From Syngnathus acus (taxonomy: Eukaryota; Chordata; Actinopteri; Syngnathiformes; Syngnathidae): a stretch of 64,000 bases of DNA. Below the pieces are notes generated by a model. That model saw only the letters and a list, made by a program, of their open reading frames with translations, had not been told where the DNA came from and searched no databases. Where the stretch lies: assembly GCF_901709675.1 (NCBI RefSeq), contig NC_051095.1:10491956-10555955 (forward strand). Reading direction: 5' to 3'. The position numbers and the translations under genes were made by a program. Of this stretch, positions 14,216 to 27,500 are shown one piece after another. The stretch's first letter is position 1; each line of letters begins with the position of its first letter.

Positions 14216-17200
14216 GTGAACCAGCCAATAAGTCACAATCGCCACAATTTTTAGAAAGATTCAATTTGAATGTGAAGCCAGTAGATTTAGTTCAATTCCC
14301 AAAAGATTTTACTAGTGTGCATGACTTAAGGGGAAGAACAAAAATATTATGAGGGCTGAATTGAGATGTTTGATGCATCCTGGTCTCACTGTCGTTTTGA
14401 ATGAAGAATTCTGAGGAAAAAATGACAGGTAGCACAAAGAGAACATCCCTCTACAGTATTTACAGGCTGGCTGTCTTTGAATGGGTGCCGACTGAACACG
14501 AGGCCCCCCATTGAGATGGTAATTGCTCACAATTAATCATTGGTACGTCCGTATCATGAGACTGTTCAGATTTGGCTTTGGGGGAAATTAGAGTGTGATT
14601 GTAAAACAGCGGTGTCACTGAAGTCACGCGTCAAATTAAAGATTAGATAAAGTAGTGTGGGGATTTTTATTGCACAGGATTCATTAGATTTCAGAGTTTG
14701 ACACAGAAACCCAGACATCCGGGAATACAATTTTTAAGATACTTGGTTGAAGGGGAATTCCATCTAATTTCTTTATTCCCATACCGTCAGTATCTTCCAT
14801 TTCCTCTTCTTCCACTATTTAATCGATATCAAATAATTTGACTGCGTCTGAATGAAGATGAAAAACATTTCGGTTGGGGATATCAGATGGTAATCATTAA
14901 TTTAGTAAGTCCATCATGTAACAGCACTTTGCATTATTCAGGTAATTATTTTACATACATTTATTTATGTATGGCCTAACATTGTTTTTTTTCACGTGTT
15001 TGCTGAAATTATGACTTCACCAATGCACTAGCGTAAATTGGAGCTGGACGAGGCGATGTTTTGACTTCAAATTTGCTCAGATGAGAAACTACCAAGAAAC
15101 CTTCTGCCATTACTCCATATTCATTTGCAGCTTGTCAGAGATGGTTTGTAGCTAACAAGCTAACCTTTAGGGACCCCTGTTCCCAAGTTCACCAATTATA
15201 ACCGGCTGCTGAAGAGGCGCATAATATCAAACACAGGTGGAAGTGATACCTTAGTGATAAGTCACATCTTCCAAAATGTGGCTCCCGTAGAGGTTTCTTG
15301 AATAATTAAGCTTTCAATGGTGCCTCGTTCGACTGATTCTTGTGATGTAGCTGCTGAATGTTGAAGTGATGGTTCTTCTATGTTGAGGTCTCTGTACTGT
15401 GCACTGTACTAGTCTGCAAATGAATTTGTATTATTGAATAGAAAAGTGGATGATCAGATAATATTGTCGTCTTAAAGCTAGCCCTAAAGTGTAACTCTTC
15501 TGCTGGTCTTATAAGTCAGGATCTCGTCCTTGGCTGAACCATTTTTTTTGTTTGTTTGACCTTCTCACATTTTTGTTCGTGACAGGATCGCTCTTTCAAT
15601 GGGTTGCTTTGGCAAAAGGCAGAGTTTTGAGAAACGACTTTCCTCCTCTGTGAGCACAGTCACATGGGTTCCGTTATTTCTGTGCATAAAAAGTTTTGGA
15701 GGCTGGGTTTTCTGATATTGACAAATGATACTGCCATTTTTGCATCAACTAATTCCAAATATCTGTTGTTGACATCTTTACAACTAAAGCAACCTCAATG
15801 TTTGTTTTGTTAGCCTGTCTGTGGCATTTTTAATTATATGTTGCGTTAGAATTAGGCTAAATGTTTTTTGTGAGACAAAGTTTTGTGGTCTGGTTGACTA
15901 CATAACAAAACTGATTTGCTTTATATCTGTTTTTACAGAAAAAATCCTCTTCATAATAAAGCAATAAACCGCTTTAAGCAAGCATGGTTGTTTCTTTTGA
16001 TTTAGAACTTTACATATCTGTACAATTGCTGCCCTATGGTGTGAAGTTAAGAAGTGGAATGTCTGAAGCACACATGTACAGCAAATTAATTGCACACAGC
16101 CCAAGGCAAGAAAAAAAAGTTTGCCCGCTCGAAAGTTGAGTTGCCATTGTAATGATTGTGAAATCCAGAGCACATGCACATCCAAATTGACTGTTGTGCA
16201 TTCAGGATTCCTAAAGGCCAAACCAAGACAGCAGATGGAATACAAATACTATCACTATTTCGCCACCAACTCGAGGAAGGAATAAACATTGTGAGTTCTC
16301 CACAGAATCTTTGTTATAAAGTTGGTAGAGGTCACTCCCACAATACCTTAACAAACAGCAACTGACCATGACAACCTTGTTTGTGTGCCCACCTGTTGTG
16401 TTGCCGCTGTGCAACATGCGTATGCGTTCATGCTCGTTCTAAGACTGTATACACACCCACAACACTAAGTTCCACTTTGATTTTCACCCGACAGCCGCAG
16501 CATGAGTTATGAGTCATTCAAAGCTTTATATTCATTATTGTGGTTGCTATAGCCCTGTTTTGCACCCTGGTCTCGGATTTATCAACTTTATAGGAAATTC
16601 CATACGCAGGTCTTATATTTGATAAAGTTAGATTGCACAGGTGTTTCAAGTGTTTTGGCCCCTCAGTATGCCCATTTGTAGCAAAGGAAAAGCGTGTGCT
16701 GTGAAATTGGATGGGCTGTTTTGTACATTCACTTTCACACTTAAACAACAGGTGTATATTTTTACTTTGGTTATTGTGACAGATGTAATAAATATTGGAT
16801 TCAGATAGGCAATGAACATCAACAGCTGTTATTTTGCATAATTTAAAAAACAAAACGCATGGATAATACACAAATAAAACATGCCTGCTCAGTACACAGG
16901 AGGGAAATGGAAGATTTTCACAGATTTTGGCTCCCTGGTGGTGTGTTTATTTTGTAGGTTTGCAACTCCAAGGTCAGACCTCACAATGTTAAAGCCCATT
17001 CCACAGCTGTTTATGTAACCATATCATCTGTGCGACTTGTCTATTTTTTGTTTCAAATCACCTAAATATTTGTCATGTTGCTGTTTCCATTGGGCTGGAC
17101 AACAAGTCAGCTGTGTTCACTCCTACCACGGCGCAAACACCCATTTCTCACTGACAACTCCGCTTCTTTAAATAAGCCCCCTATAAACAGACATTTAAAC

Positions 17201-18759
17201 TTTGAATATCAGGCAGAAAACACTTAACAACAAAAATATTCATACCCACTGTAGCAGTTTCATTCCCCTTTTTCTATCATCTTAGCTTCAATGAGCCACT
17301 TGAGCTCACACATGGCTTTTGTTATATTTTGGCGCAGCCACTGTCTTTGTCTCCCAGGGCAACATGTTTATTGACACGCTTATGAAATACAATATAATAT
17401 AAATGATTAAATATGTCCATGTACCCCCTGCAATGTGCTCATGTATGGAGTTAAGTGGGGATTCGTGGTAAACATTTCACCTCACCAAGGAATCCTTGGA
17501 TCTAAAATGATTTGCAAACCTTCTATTGCATAGGTTCTGTTGAGATGAAATGTATTTAAAATAGAATACATGCTTTATGCTGTAAGTTGACATATTTAAT
17601 ATTTATGTTTGTTGAAATCGCACATAATGATGTGAAATGTCAAATTTTTCCTTTGCAGCATGTATTGCTTCATGACGCTAATGAGCAGAATGTTAAATTT
17701 GAGGTCAATGAGTCAAAACTACTGTTGATAAGCATTAACTGATGCACCAGTGGCTTTTTTTTCTCAACAGCCCTTGAAACACTTGGCTGTGGTCACTCCA
17801 GAGGGTGAAATGTGACTCCAAATGTCAAATGTTAATCACAGACTCGCCAAATTGACCTGAGTGATAAATCACTCTTTGCGATCACATCCATTGCTCTCGG
17901 CAGAGGTGAGGGAAAGTGCAGCTTGACCGTTAGATTTATCACCCTAGTAGGATTGGGGTAACGGTTGCAACATGGGGGAAACATTAATTTCATTACTAAT
18001 ATATTCTCATCATTCGTTCAGTTCTTTCTGTGTTTCCTTGAGCCAGAGCTATGTACCGCTACTTGCTTTCCATCTGAAGTCCGCCGAGCATTGGGATTAT
18101 AATGTATCGATTGTACTCCAGGTCAGTCTGATGTTGTTGACCCTTTTGCCAGCCTAAAGTTTTTCACGTAAAGATGGATCGCCTGACACCTTCTTGGCAT
18201 GTAAAGCTGCAGACTGAGCCATATATGTGTTAATAATGCTAATTACACTATGATTTTAATTTTAAAAAATCACACCAGGGAAGGAAACAATTCAATTAAA
18301 AGAAACTAAAAGCTTACTGTGAAAGCACTGAGGTAGTTTAATCCATGTAGTAACTATTTTAGCTAGGCACTGATAATAGGAATCTTCAAATTAGATAAAC
18401 GATAAACCAACACAACTACGCATTGTTCGTTTGCTGTTGCTTCATTACTGTCATGATGGCAATGCATTTGCGTGACATAGCACACCTCACTAAATGTTTT
18501 CCAAACTTTCTTTTGTTTTTAATAGCTTTCTTATTAAAAGCTTTGTGGTTTTAGTTTTGTTTACTAACATGTTGCCTGCACTATGATTCGCTTCTTGGTA
18601 GGATTGAAGCTCATTTACTTGTAATTATTTTGCAGTCAGTAAGCTGTCAATTTATTTGAGATCCAATATCTCATGTTTAAAATTGCCTGTATGAATTGTC
18701 ATTTTTAATGGGCTGCTGAGGTCCAGATTAAAAATGGGTGTAATATAGTTCTGAACTCA
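14216..18759. other. gene-free stretch, unique AT-rich DNA
   Basis: No supported gene or complete repeat. A 45-bp segment at 17104-17148 recurs at 35761-35806 and is listed separately. Open frames up to 117 codons (for example 16518-16871, minus) have no domain signature and no coding-like composition. Confidence 0.6.
17104..17148 (+). repeat. dispersed repeat, copy 1 (partner at 35761)
   Basis: The segment begins aagtcagctgtgtt and ends cggcgcaaacacccatttct. It is repeated in the same orientation at 35761-35806 with about four differences. The similarity fades on both sides, so this is a fragment of some low-copy interspersed repeat that I do not recognise. Confidence 0.6.
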
Positions 18760-18762
18760 TCA

Positions 18763-18812
18763 CACACACACGTGCACGCACACACGCGCATACACACACA
18801 CATACATACATA

Positions 18813-18882
<70 letters not shown>
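18763..18882. repeat. CA-rich then (AT)n microsatellite
   Basis: A CA/CG-rich stretch (18763-18808) passes through catacata words into about 31 uninterrupted AT dinucleotides (18820-18882). Such arrays are length-variable and may be mis-sized in assemblies. Confidence 0.95.
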
Positions 18883-18885
<3 letters not shown>

Positions 18886-20255
18886 AAAACCCTTGTTGAG
18901 GAGCACCATCATCAGCCAAATTCTATACACTTGCTACACAGTCTTCTTAAAGTATGTCTCTGTTACGGCAGGCTATCTAATTTGCATAAAATTAGATCTA
19001 CATTCTATGGGGTATTTTATGCGAAACCAAGAACCAGATGGCTCCTGAATTGTCTGGCCTTTCCACTAAGGGTTTCATTAATTGATGGGAACTGATCTTG
19101 CAACCATGCCTCGTGTGATGATCACTTTTCTTTTAGGGAGTAAAACGAGTTTTGGGCTGATTAGCCCACTGTAAGCTGTCTGCCTGAGACAATGACCTCA
19201 TGTTACTTGGCTCACACTCAGCTTCATACTTCAGTGAAGTAATTGGCCCTGTAAATCTTTTCGGATTTCAACAGTGACAGTCAGCCTCCTTCCGGCTCAG
19301 GAAGCAAGGCGGCATCATGAAAACAGCAGCCATGCCTGACTTGTAACTGACTCACCATGTTATAAGCAGACTTTGACTTTGATATCAAGATCATAAATAA
19401 ATTGAGAAACACTACGTTATCAAAAGGTCTTAAAAAGTAATAACGTCACTAAATATATCATTTTAAGTCATTCATTTTTTAAACTGTGGATTTTACATGA
19501 TTTCCCTGAGCTTGACTATTAAACGGACTGGCACTAAAAAAAAAAAGAGAAGGGAAACAATAGAAGCAACATTTATAAACGTGCCCGAAATATTGATTCA
19601 TTGAGTTACAGGAATGTAACATTGTCCATTTTGGAGTACATTTTGGTTTGTAGACATATATGTATTTGTTTTTCTTGCCTTCCTTGTCTTTCCGTATACA
19701 AATAACACATTTATTTATTAAATTTATTTTTTGCAATAGAATATACTGTACTGTTCCCCAACAATAATTTTGGTCATCACTCCTTTGCTGTGATCATTAG
19801 AAGGTTAAACTTTTAACATACAGGTAGGACGCTCCATCAAAAATTTTATGTAGCATTCCAACAGTCTCTGTGCAGCTCGTAATTACGTAACCGTGCACGT
19901 CCCCAGTAGTTTATGATCTTATTACAATGTATGCTGACCGACTACGAATGAAAAAAAGTGTTTACAGTGTCTACTTAGTTTCATTTTTTTGTTAGATAAT
20001 TTCAGATCAATTGACGTTAGGTGGTAAATTTAAATGATAATTATACCAGATTGAATGCGACCTACGACCACAACATCAATTTTAACTAATAGTTTCACAA
20101 TGTATATTCAGCAAATGGCGCTCAAAGATGAAGCAGAGAAGGAAATGTTCATATGCAGAGAGGGAAATGGAAAATCAGACTAAAACTGAATGTTGGAACT
20201 TTGAAAATAAAGGCTAGAGAGACGGTTTACATGGTGATAGGGCAAAGCTGAGTGA
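18883..20255. other. gene-free stretch
   Basis: Nothing beyond unique-looking AT-rich sequence and short A or T runs is seen here. Confidence 0.55.
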
Positions 20256-20345
20256 ATATTTATTTATTTATTTATCTATTTATTCATCCATCCATCCATC
20301 CATCCATCCATCCATTTTCCATACAGCTTGTCCTCACGTGCTGCA
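20256..20345. repeat. (TTTA)n-(TCCA)n microsatellite with SINE 3' tail remnant
   Basis: Tandem TTTA units change into seven or so TCCA units (to about 20316). These are followed by a short attttccatacagcttgtcctcac, which matches the tail region of the SINE at 21416-21792 in the same (minus) orientation. It is best read as a severely 5'-truncated SINE copy whose tail repeat expanded. Confidence 0.75.
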
Positions 20346-20463
20346 GCCCAACAATATGTTAAGAACACTTAATCACTTGCCTGGCGTTAAATGCTTGAGA
20401 AGTGTTATATTTCAGGACCTCCTTGTAAATGCCTCTCGCTATAGCTGTGCTTTCAATGTATTT

Positions 20464-21065
20464 ACATCAAAGTCAAAGTCTGCTTTATTGTCAATTTCTT
20501 CACATGCCAAGACACACAAAGAAATCGAAATAACGTTCCCACTATCCCACGGTGACAAGACATAGTACACAATATACGTACATACAAGTAAACAACACAA
20601 AAAAATAAAAACAAGAAGGCACAAACAATGAATAAATAAGAGTGATGAATAAATAATAAATAAACAAATAACACAATAAATAAGAGGAGCAAAAATGGAG
20701 CAAGTGTGCATACAGCAGACAGTCAGAATATAGCGCAAAAGTACAGGACGGGGGGAGAGAGTTCAGGATCCTAACAGCCTGGAGAATGAAGCTGTTGGTG
20801 AGTCTGGTGGTGCGGGAGCGCAGGCTCCTGTACCTCTTCCCAGAGGGCAGAAGATCGAACAAAGAGTGAGCGGGGTGACTCACATCACTCACAATCGTGG
20901 TCGCCTTGCGGGTGAGATGGGAGGCGTAAATGTCCTTCAGGGAGGGGAGTGAAGCACCAATAATCTTACCAGCCGTGTTCACTATGTGCTGCAGGGCCTT
21001 CATGTTGTATTCAGTGCAGCTACCACCCCAGACAGCGATACAACTGGAGAGGATGCTCTATATTC
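20464..21065 (-). mobile_element. 5'-truncated L2-like LINE (RT C-terminus plus 3' UTR)
   Basis: On the minus strand an open frame (visible from about 21060 and with a Met at 21003) reads the tail of a non-LTR reverse transcriptase: ALQHIVNTAGKIIGASLP, then SHPAHSLFDLLPSGKRYRS, then TTRLTNSFILQAVRILNS. This block is standard for fish L2/Rex-type LINEs downstream of the RT fingers and palm. The frame then runs into an AT-rich 3' UTR and ends in an AATAAAG word and a short TTTGACTTTGA-type repeat at 20464-20475, the kind of 3' end such LINEs use. The 5' part of the element, including the catalytic core, is missing. The assignment to L2 rather than a neighbouring clade is uncertain. Confidence 0.75.
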
Positions 21066-21402
21066 AAATTAGTATAATAAAATGTTAATATCTGTACAGG
21101 TCTGATGGCTACAGTAATGAGATACTTTTTGCATGGGAGGAGGTTAGCGCTAGCAAGAAAACATTGCCTGTGCCAAAGAAAAGCAACGACACATTTATTT
21201 TGTTTGTATTTGCAAATGAATATTCTAATGTTGAAGCGCACTAATGATGCACCAGTGATGAACCGCGACCACCAGTGGTGTACATCACACATATTGCATT
21301 GCTTCAACCACTCGGAACCTCAACTGACCAAATGCTATACATTGTATTGAGAATTAAGCTTTCAAATAGTTTCACAGTAAAGTCATTGCAACGCACCAAA
21401 GT

Positions 21403-21415
21403 GTATTTTAAAACC
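21403..21415. repeat. target-site duplication of the SINE, left copy
   Basis: The 13-bp word gtattttaaaacc is identical to 21793-21805 and lies directly against the SINE tail. Confidence 0.8.
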
Positions 21416-21792
21416 CATCCATCCATCCATTTTCTGAACCGCTTAGTCCCCACGGGGGTCGCAGGAGTGCTGGAGCCTATCCCAGCCGTCATCGGGCAGT
21501 AGGCGGGGGACACCCTGAACCGGTCGCCAGCCGATCACAGGGCACACAGAGACAAACAACCATTTGCACTCGCACTCACACCTAGGGACAATTTGGAGTC
21601 TTCAATCGGCCTACCAAGCATGTCTTTGGGATGTGGGAGGAAACCGGAGTGCCCGGAGAAAACCCACGCGGGCCCGGGGAGAACATGCAAACTCCACACA
21701 GGGAGGGCCGGAGGTGGAATCGAACCCGCACCCTCCTAACTGTGAGGCGGACGTGCTACCCAGTGCGCCACCGAGCCGCCCTAAATACCGAG
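21416..21792 (-). mobile_element. tRNA-derived SINE, near full length
   Basis: On the minus strand the element starts near GGGCGGCTCGG. It carries a good RNA polymerase III box A (TGGCGCACTGG, 21760-21770) and a perfect box B (GGTTCGATTCC, 21716-21726) at tRNA-like spacing. A conserved body follows (GGAGTTTGCATGTTCTCCCC, GGTTTCCTCCCACATCCC, CAATTTGTCCC-type words). It ends with TTCAGAAAATGG and a TGGA tandem tail. The perfect 13-bp direct repeat gtattttaaaacc at 21403-21415 and 21793-21805 brackets it, as expected from target-primed insertion. This is the best-preserved member of the family that is represented by fragments at 20256, 23041, 28140, 29675, 31398, 33418 and 48667. Confidence 0.85.
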
Positions 21793-21805
21793 GTATTTTA
21801 AAACC
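21793..21805. repeat. target-site duplication of the SINE, right copy
   Basis: Identical to 21403-21415. Its position implies that the element includes about 11 nt (taaataccgag on the plus strand) beyond the usual GGGCGGC start. Confidence 0.8.
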
Positions 21806-23040
21806 TTACAAAATAATTGCCTTTATGACTGTGCCGACATTTGCCATTCAATACGTAAGCACATGTAGTATTTCCCGTCCTGCTCTCTCCCGTCACCGTC
21901 GTCTCTTACACCACTCATCAATATCCAAACCGTCACAAACTACGCCTCCTCTCGGCTTTCCTCCCTGTCTCATTTGGCAAGATCTTGAAATCTTCCCCTC
22001 CATCTTTCCTCTTCTGTTAGCCACTAAGAGAAACATTCAGTGGGGACAACAAGCCCGTCTCTTTCCTCCTTATCCGTCATACATCTCCTGCCTTGCTTCC
22101 TTTAATGTCGCTAGTTCTCTCTGTCATTCTATCTGTAAGGCAGTGTAGTGTGTGGGTGGGGTGGAAGGATTATACAGACGGTAATTCATGTACCAGTTCC
22201 CATAGCGACTGCGCTGTTGCATTGAAGGAGAAGTCAAAATGGCTGACAAGCAAATGCGGTTCTCTAACTTAACAAGGAGGTGGAAAAAAAAGGTTCTTGT
22301 GGGCTAGTTCCAATAGATGGATTTTAACAAGGCATGAGTTGCTTTTTATACTTGGTTTGCACTTTCATGATGTGAATTTGCTGGTTCACCTGTAAAGTTT
22401 TTCGTGTTTTGCTTTATGGCGCATAACAGGAACATGAAAAGATACAGGCACAGCTTCAAAGCGCAGATGCTAAATTGATACTTAGGCAAGGCTCTTCATC
22501 AAAAGACTCACTGTGTTAAGGGGGCATCTTGGATTTTTTTTTTCAAATTCATATTGATTTTTAAATTTAATTTTCAGTCTTTATAGCTTATTAACTGAAC
22601 TGCTACAATTGCAGGAAGCCCCGCAGCGTTGGCTAGTGAGCAGTTAATAATAGGCCTTTATTAATGTAATCCAATAATGTGATGTTTGAATACTAAACAG
22701 GAAAAAGTCCATAATAGGCCCAAGTAAATCCAGATTTATTCATATAATAAACATACTCCACACAGTCATACAAAATTAAAGCACACACAAAGACACGCAC
22801 ACACAAATATACTTTGGTCAGTGGTAGAAAACAGCATAAATTAGCACACTCCTCTGTTTAGGCAAAAAAAAAAAAGAAAAAACTGGCATGAGAATACTGG
22901 ATTTGGTCACTTACACCAGTCAGAAAGTTTAGATTTCAGTGACAGATCTCTCAATCAGTCACTTACTGACAAAAAAATACACAAAAATTATAATCATATA
23001 GTAGACTCTTACGATTGGAATGGAGCGGTTTCAATTATTG
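21806..23040. other. gene-free stretch
   Basis: A pyrimidine-rich patch at about 21870-22100 and unique AT-rich sequence. An open frame crossing from the SINE into this patch (21564-22148, plus) is a chance product of SINE and pyrimidine-rich sequence. Confidence 0.55.
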
Positions 23041-23200
23041 ATACATCCATCCATGTTATTTTCAGCTTATCCTGTTTGGGGTCACAGGGGACGAGCGTAG
23101 ATCACTTCAGGTAAAAAGGCAGAGTACACCTTAAACAGGTTGCCATTTAGAGTCACACTGTTACCAAGCTGAAATCGAATCGACAGGACCTGCATTCACG
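23041..23200 (-). mobile_element. decayed SINE fragment
   Basis: catccatccatg, cagcttatcctg, ggggtcacaggggac, and later aggttgccat with agagtcacac follow the order of the SINE tail and body at 21416-21792. Many substitutions mark an old copy. Confidence 0.6.
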
Positions 23201-24249
23201 TTTTCATTCAAGTGACTGAACCAAATGTGTGTGTGCATATAAACTGAAATTTTATTTCAAGTAAAATATTACACAATATCATAATGAGAATGGAAAAGGC
23301 ACCCATAGCCAGGAATGAGTTTTTAGTTTTTTCTCATTGTTGTTGTATTTCTAAACAGTGAAGCTGTGTTTTCTGTCGGCCTTATTTCTGTTTGTAAGTT
23401 TGATAAAGCCTCTGCTCACAATTGTCAGGAGACCCCTTGCCCTATACCATACAGGATAACAGAAAAGTTGACAGTCACTTGCTTGCAGTGTACAAACAAG
23501 AAAATATGAGGCAAGTGGTTGTTTGATAAGAAAAAATAATAATACCTGGGTAGATTCTGTGAACAGTGAGACAGAGAGGCTGTCAATACAACCTATGAAA
23601 CAATTAAGAACCTGAAGCAGAGCTGACAAGTGCTCCATTAGAGAAAAATGCACGAGAATGACAAATCTGTTGGAGCAATGATGTTTTAGACAACCATATG
23701 TCACACGCAATCACTTCCTTGCCCTTCAAATTCATATTTATTTTTGTTTTGGGTTCCTCTCATCTGTCAGTAAATATCTCGTTTGGAACTCTTGTGCAGA
23801 CCCAAAGGCACTTCATGTCTTAACGTTAACCATTCAGTCACAACAAGGGACTATCTTGAGGAACATTTACTGCAAGGCTTGCCATGCGTGATGTTATTAA
23901 AAAAAAAAAAAAAAGTCATAATGAATCCCATTGTGGTTTGTATTTTCACCTTGAAGAGGAGAGTTTCCGAAATTGGCATAGTGCTCATACACGCCATATG
24001 TTTTGACATCAAAATGCAAACAGTTGTTTGGCAACCAGTCAACCAAATCAAATTCAATATTAAAGCATTCATAAAATCAACAGCTGGCTAACACAGCAAT
24101 GTTCAAAATAAATACAGGTTCTTGCAAGTAAGATGGGAAATAAAATCTAAAAAATCAACATCCCCTTGTTGATTAAATACACATTTTTCATTGAGACTTA
24201 ACAACATTTATTGCCACGGCATTTCTGTTTGATTAAGGTAATTTATTCC
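23201..24249. other. gene-free stretch
   Basis: AT-rich unique-looking sequence with a 16-A run near 23898. No supported gene. Confidence 0.55.
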
Positions 24250-24560
24250 ACAATTTCAAAACGGAAACTAAGAAGGTGGCAGCATTTGGTCTGCTGACCA
24301 GAACAAACAAAACAGAATACATGAGTGGAGCACATCTGTGATGTAAGGAGCCGCAACACCAAGTAAAGGCTTCAAACCCATGAAAGGATTAACATGGAAA
24401 TAAACAGGAAGCCAATTAAGAGAAGTCAGATATGGAGTAAAATGCTCTCATCTAAGGGGAGCAGTTGAAACTTGGGCAGTCTCATTTTGGATGAACTGAA
24501 ATAGATGAAGGCAAGCCTGGCACAAAGCAGCACTGCAGCAGCCAAACTGACTCGTGACAA
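24250..24560 (-). pseudogene. decayed LINE reverse-transcriptase fragment
   Basis: Translating the minus strand gives a broken REHFTPYLTSLNWLPVYF-like block. It is followed by a GVAAPYITDVL-like block and a late NCGINYL remnant near 24245. This is the same order as the C-terminal half of L2-like RTs and is homologous in layout to 13812-14215. Stops and frameshifts interrupt it, so it is a dead copy. Confidence 0.55.
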
Positions 24561-27500
24561 AAAGCAAAGGATTACTGTTTCATAACATATTCATAACATA
24601 CTGTTTTTGCTTCCTTTTTGTGTGGATTGTAAGTCAGTGAATGATGAATTGCAAAGTCAAACTGCCTTCTGGAGAGGACAGTCATCATTCTGCAAGTTCA
24701 CTCACACTGCGAGGTACTGACAGCATTTCTATGGTAACCAGCTCGGGACAACACTTTTTAAAAGACATTTTGATTCATATTGATACCTCTCCTCTTTCTC
24801 CACCTTGTTCTTTTCTTTCTCTGTGCTTTCCTGGATGGACTGACCATATTTATCCTTTGAGCTGATGTATTATTATACAAGGTTCACTAGTTGTCACTTT
24901 CGTCATCCTTCACCCTTATTTACGTCACTCCCCCTTCATGCTCTGTCCGATTCTGCCATGAACGTCAACAGAACATCACTGTCATGCTGTGCTGTGATAT
25001 ATTCAGTCATTAGGAAGGGTGTACTCTCCATTTTCTGTAGTGAAGCATGCTGACAAACATCATGTTCATTTCTGCCATTTCTTTTTAACGCTCCCATCAA
25101 ACGCTTTGTTGTCTTTGCTTTTCCCTCTTGTCAGATATTGAAAGTTGGGAGTCTCCTCTTGGGGCTGGGAATATGAGGGGGCAATTAAATATTTATGGAT
25201 CAACATCCATTCCAATGTTTGATGATGGAGAAAGCCCTTGACCGGAAACGTGATGTGACTTGTTTGTGCACAACCCGCAGCAGGGGATTGTTCAGAGCTT
25301 GTCATCTGCCTGTGTGTGTTTGTGTGCGCACGCATACGTGCGTGTGCATGTGTGTGTGTGTGGTATGCAAGGGTACGTGTGTGTTGAAGCGGCAGACGTT
25401 ATTCTGATGGACATATTTTTTTAGCTAGTGGGATTTTCCTACAGAGTATTGTATTGACGTACAGAGGGAAATATCACATATCTTTTGTGTCAGTGAAATA
25501 AGATACACAATAAGAAAAAGACAAAATGATATTGTGTATCTTTTTTTCTCTACCGTTTTGAAATATTTTTACTTCTTATGTTTTAAAATGCTTTTAATTA
25601 TGTAAACGCATTGTGTTGTGTGTATGAAATACACTGTAGTCTATAGATAAAAGCTACGCTACCTAAATTTATATTTTTATCTTTCTGTGAAGCTCCTCCC
25701 CAAACCTGTGACTCATCAAACTACTCCGCCAGAGATAACCCAGCTACACAAATAGCACACATGCCAAATCTGAATCGTTCCAGAAGCAGGTGTAGCCGAA
25801 AGGCACACAGATGGCTGGCATTTATTTGCAACCATCCAGTGTTCCTTTGGGACCATATTAGCCGCAACTATTAGAGGTTGGGGAATGCAATTACTCGTCT
25901 GATGTTGTCTTCAGCGCTAACTAATGGGCTCCTCTTTTTACTCAAAGGACTCAGAGCCTGACCTCAACTTCCTGAATACTGAACATCATTCCAACATACC
26001 CCAATGAGGCTGAGAGTGTTTTATGTTGTTTGTTTTAGTTTCAGCCAAGCATGACAGCAGTTGGTCCCACTGTTTACCGTAACGGGCAAGTTGAGCGGCG
26101 ACATAAACCGCCACCACACTCATCCTGCAAATGTGCAGCCTGGCTATCTTATCATGATTGAGAAGGGCTCCAAATTTCAGTGTGGAAATGCAAACACAAG
26201 AATTTGTGCTACAATCAAGGTAGACGTATTAACTAAGTACCATACAGCGAGATACGCAGACGAACCTCCAATCTCTTTTTTTTTTTTTTTTCAGACTACA
26301 ATTTGGAAACTAAACAGGTCATTTTTCGAATTGCAATGTGGGTATTTAAGGAAAATAGTGATCTAGTTTTATCTGAATCAAACACACCCGATGAAACTTA
26401 AAAATATAACTTATTATTATGTGTCAAAATTCAGTCACAGTCTGAATCACAGAGCCAGAGAGTCTTCTGTGGAGAAAACAACATGACCGGTGGAGGCTGT
26501 CCTTGTTCCTTTTCCTTGTGACTCTTTGCACAGCAGTTTGAAGGCCATCGTGACAGGTCCAACGTGACGGTGAATTGGAAAACATTCGTCTCAGTGTTGC
26601 AAATCCTTTGAGCCTCTAAAAACATTCTAATTATCCTAGCAAGGAGAAACTGTGAATAAACCTGTTCATTGGATTCCTCCCGAGATTCCGAGAAGCTTTG
26701 TGTTAGAAGACTGGTTGTCACATAAAGCGCTGCTCTTACAGGTGAATCCATAAATTAAGAAGGGCTGTCAGCACAAGAGACAGAACACTAAAGTGCAATT
26801 GGATAAGCGTTGCTCAAGGTTTAGTGACTCATGATAATGCATCAGATTGGGAACTACTTTGTCCTTCAGCCCACGTCAGGCTATTGCTCGTGACACAAGG
26901 CACTCTCTTCAGGCAGATGAGACTTCCATATTGTCATGGGGAACATGGCAGTCATTATTACTATCACTGTCATCAGTCGCGTGAGAGGGCTCCGCTCTGT
27001 AAACTGTCTGTTGCAATGTTCAGTGACAGTCTTCTGTCATGTTATGAATTCCATTTTCCAATCATAGACAAAACCTTCTCACTCTAGGGGTCGCAAAAGC
27101 AGGCTTTTCTCACCGGCATGAAAATAGCGATAGCAACTTAAATCAAGAGTTTGGTCAATTTAAAGTATGATGTACGTCAGTATGGATACGTCAGTGAATA
27201 TCATAAAAAAAAATAAAAAAAAAGAATGTGCCAAAAAATCTGTAAATTACTTTTTATTTTCTTGTAACAAAAAATAATTGCACAAATGTGGTCATGTGAT
27301 GCAAAACATCAAGTAAATACTGTATATACCGCACAAGTGAGTCATATAGGATGCAAAGTTTTGATATAACTAAGTAACATTGATCAGTTAAATATATGAT
27401 ATAAAATATAATATTTCACATTAAAATATTTTTATATAGGTGACACGGGAGACATAAGGTCAGTACACCCACGACCTCCAGGATTCCCCTTGTGGAATCC

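Noticed and set aside
21716-21770. tRNA-like box A and box B considered as a tRNA gene
   Set aside because: No cloverleaf or anticodon arm can be drawn, and the sequence continues into the SINE body, so the boxes belong to the SINE promoter.
21564-22148. A 194-codon plus-strand frame
   Set aside because: The first third is antisense SINE and the rest a pyrimidine-rich patch, so there is no support for a gene.
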